NCBI GenBank assembly: GCA_021521415.1
Contig: JAIQDT010002819.1
Location: 288,657 to 352,656 of the forward strand
Source of the DNA: Bidens hawaiensis
Taxonomy: Eukaryota; Streptophyta; Magnoliopsida; Asterales; Asteraceae
DNA: 64,000 nucleotides
Direction: 5' to 3'
Made by a program: the position numbers and the translations under genes. The notes under the pieces are model-generated. The model had not been told where the DNA came from. It made no database searches and saw only the letters and a list, made by a program, of their open reading frames with translations. Of this stretch, positions 60,881 to 64,000 are shown piece by piece. Positions within the stretch are counted from its first letter, which is position 1. Every line of letters begins with the position of its first letter.

Positions 60881-63800
60881 TGTCACACCCCAACCTAAGG
60901 CGGAAATGCCGCGGCGTGATCCGATTGCTCACAGCTCGAAGATACTATCATGAATATAAGTGACAATATCTAATTAATTATTTTATTCAAAGTATACACA
61001 TATTATTCATTACAACAAACAATTTAAATACAATGAATATAAACTCAAATAATGATTATCTTGATTATATCCTAAGGTCTTGTCTACATGTCCAAACTTT
61101 AATCTTCAATACAAGCAACCTCCATATGCATAGAAAATGAAGTTTTGTCAACATAAAGTTGAGTGAGAATATCACCAGTTTTGACACAACAATATAAATA
61201 AGCATAACTTGACAAGTGCGGTAAGTATAATCAAACCATAAACAAGTATGTAGACTGTTGCCAAGCGAATCGGGCGTTGGTCACCAGTAGAAACACCCGC
61301 TATATGATTGATTGAATAGTAATCCCAATATACGATTGATTGAATGGTAACACAAGTAAGCAAGTAGCACGTATGTTTGATTAAATCACTCACAATAACA
61401 AGTATGCATTTGTTTGAATATATATATATATAGTATGAAATATGGATACGTACGTATATGTCCCCAAAACGATTATAAAATTTGTAAAATAGGGGAATGA
61501 TAAACTCACCTTAGATTAATGAATAACGAATATAAAAATGAATAAGCGAGCTAGACGAATAAGCGAGTCGTCCACTACATGTCAAACGATATAAAAAATT
61601 AAGAATATGAGATTTTTAGGATATGATAATATAAATAAAAATGAACTCGTTACCACTAGAATCAATCCAAATGGACGTTTAGAACTCAAGTTATGTTAAA
61701 TTTAAGATTTAAGCGAGCTGGTACTGACCAGAATCCGAGCAGTGAGTCGGAAGTCGGGTTTTGGTCAGTTGCCTTAAAATTACATTACAAGAATAAAAGT
61801 TTTCTGGACCGAACGTTGAATCTGACCAGAAGTATGAGAAAACGGATAGTCAAACTTGTTGACTATTTTGCCCTTTAACGAGTTTTAAAGGATTTGACCA
61901 GTCAACACCCATCAACCACCGAAATTGATTAAAGGTTATGACTAGGGAATGTATATGAATGATTCCTATGTTTACAACTTACCCGGAAAGTGAAAGAATC
62001 AATAGATATGACGAGTCAAAGGTCCATACGCATGCAAAGTCAAACGAACAAGCATTGTATCTTCCACGAATAAGCAAAAACCGAAGGTTTTGGTGATGGT
62101 CCATACGCATGCAAAGTCAAACGAACAAGCATTGTTTTGATAATATTTAAATTTAAATTCAAAAGATAATTAATACATGTTCGAGTTGAATTTGTTAAAA
62201 CCGTGAAATTTCTAAACACCTTTTAGAGCAAAGTTACAAATTTTAGAGCTTGGAATGGATTTCGTGAAACAGACATTTGAAGTGAATTATGATGATTGAG
62301 AATAAGCTAAGAGTAGAATATGAAGTTAAACGTGTTAGATAAAGGAACTTGTTTCATGAGATGATATGCACAAAAATTTAATTTATAACAATTCTTACGA
62401 TATTTAATAACATGTGGAATCTTTAAAGATCGTATTCATTAGAATGAAATCCATAAGATCGAGAGTGTAAGTTTAAACGAAGATTTTGGTGAGTCGAGTT
62501 TGATTAGTTCGAGAACTTATGAGATTTAAAGAGAAGTTAATATAAAGTTTATAGCTTTTCAAGTTGGTAATTTTGAGATTAGATTAATTCGATTAAGATA
62601 TTCTAAAATATTATAATAGTTAGTAATTAATAATTTAAATATTAATGATAATGCAAAAATATACATATTGAATTAAATAGTTAATAGATTAAATTGGGAA
62701 GCGGATATTCCCGAATCACCGAGATAGTCCTATTCCAATAAATCTTTAAAATTGGATAAAATATAAATTAGGTAATTGAAGATATTAAATTAGATTAAAT
62801 TATGAATTATGTCTTTTTCACAAAATCTTTATAAATAGTAGGAAATAAGTAAATTGAATTATCGATGATTTATTATGAAAAATTTAAATAAATAATGAAT
62901 ATCAAATTAATAGTGGAGATGAGAATGAGATATGAAATATTATAATAAAATAATCACGATGCTAGAAATGTATGAACCACCATGACTATTCTAACACTAC
63001 GAATTTATCATTAAAACATTTTAAAATTTTCAAAATGTATCAAAAATCAAAGTAGGGAGTTGAAGTATTTATGAATCATCGCTTAATTTTCGAACTTAAT
63101 CTATAAATAAAGTGAGTGATGGGTTTTAATGGAGATTTATCAATAAATCAATTTTAATGGTAAAAATTTAATTAATGGAAGATGAAAAATTTAGTTAATA
63201 TCAATAAAATTTACAATATTTGAATTTTAATAATAAAGACTTATAAAAATGGAAAGTAAGTTGTGAAAACCATCATGAGATTGAGGACAAACAAGAGGTA
63301 ATGAAATATTTATAGTTTTAAAGCCGAGGGTAATGATTGAAATATACTTGATAATTTATAGTTTGAGAATATGGAAATAAATAAGAAAAGATGATTTAAA
63401 TAATATTTAACAGATATGAGTTAGTGTAAGATTTCTTGTCGAGGTATTAGTTTTGTCGAGATTGGCGATCGTTTGGTTAACAGAATACAGCAGCAAACTC
63501 CTTGTCGATTATAGTAGTCGAATGGAAATCACGAGAAGCAGGCGAACGACGTTGATTATGATGATTAATTACTAGGAAAGATATTCTATGAGGACCAACA
63601 ACGAAATTGTATAAGATGACGGGTAAGTTGTGGAAATGAGTTTATGCGAGATAATAGGGATGCGTCCGTATATGTATGTACATAAATTAGGGCAAGTGAA
63701 GACTCGAGGGACGAGTCGAGATTTAAAAATAATATGTATAAAGTTTGAATCATTTAAGTAAATGAACAATGTTTATAAGATTTTCCAAGAATAAAATAAT

Positions 63801-64000
63801 CAAGCATATCAAACTAGTTGACCCTCACATGAGCTTTTCATGGCAATTTTGAATGGTCCAACTAAATAAAGCAACATAAAGTTTGTGAATTGGGCCTCCC
63901 ATGAGCGTTCCATGAAATTTGTTGGCCCAATTCAAATAACGAGTAAATAACAATTGAGTTGGTCAGCCCATGAGCGTGTACATGGCGTTTAACTGACCCA
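60881..64000 (-). mobile_element. gypsy-type LTR element, minus orientation, runs off the window
   Basis: It ends (minus strand) with ggttggggtgtgaca at 60,881. The segment 61,440-61,740 matches the reverse complement of 4,600-4,890 in the plus-strand LTR fragment: ggtcagta, taacata-cttgagttc, and ttttggggacatat followed by the cccctattttac block. The terminus resembles that of the solo LTR at 9,040-9,099. From about 62,100 on the sequence is AT-rich with no coding capacity. The other LTR end is not found, so the element may continue past the window. Confidence 0.6.
63816..64000. repeat. three spaced imperfect palindromes at the window end
   Basis: Units at 63,816-63,863 (agttgaccc...ggtccaact), 63,886-63,934 (tgaattgggcc...ggcccaattca) and about 63,955-64,000 (gttggtcag...aactgaccca). 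Each has a different outer stem but the same core, catgagc(g/t)(t)...catg. Centres are about 70 bp apart. The outer stems pair by compensating changes, as in a conserved RNA or DNA fold. Confidence 0.6.

Overview
This is a window of plant nuclear DNA, rich in transposons and AT-rich. All recognisable genes have GT-AG introns, and several belong to plant-specific families (KIN-12 kinesin, SHV3-like GDPD protein, plastid TIM22-type protein). Repeat style suggests a eudicot, perhaps an asterid such as Asteraceae, but that is an inference. Nothing is prokaryotic or organellar in organisation.

Layout. 1-14,000 is almost pure repeat: a 586-588 bp inverted-repeat (Mutator-like) element with a nested insertion, an 860 bp foldback, Ty3/gypsy LTR and gag-protease debris (minus strand), a 2.4 kb solo LTR with a 5 bp target duplication, and a long LTR holding a 45 bp tandem repeat. 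14,244-18,937 (+) is an intact nine-exon gene for a GPI-anchored glycerophosphodiester-phosphodiesterase-like protein. 19-22.6 kb is again nested transposons. 23,013-25,609 (-) is an intact cytosolic ribosomal protein S8e gene. 27,786-32,024 (-) is an intact five-exon TIM17/22/23-family gene whose introns hold a Helitron and a hAT-type MITE. 33.3-39 kb holds a hAT element with a perfect 8 bp duplication and a decayed Ty1/copia element. 39,631-46,234 (-) is a KIN-12 kinesin gene of about 1,030 codons with a one-base phase break at one splice junction. 51,139-54,090 (-) is a two-RRM hnRNP-like gene whose long exon carries five apparent 1-nt frameshifts. 54.3-64 kb holds MITEs, a CCACC minisatellite, an orphan first exon and another gypsy LTR that runs off the end.

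The genes are unrelated housekeeping or cell-biology genes and do not form a pathway: cell wall and surface growth (GDPDL), translation (S8), organelle protein import (TIM22-type), cytokinesis (KIN-12) and RNA binding (hnRNP-like). Promoter signs fit these roles: telo-box and site II motifs before S8, and MSA-like AACGG motifs before the kinesin.

I found no convincing new multi-gene system. The points most worth checking are the frameshift cluster in the RNA-binding protein gene, the kinesin phase break and unusual switch II, and transposon insertions that can be dated relative to each other because an empty-site paralogue lies in the same window.
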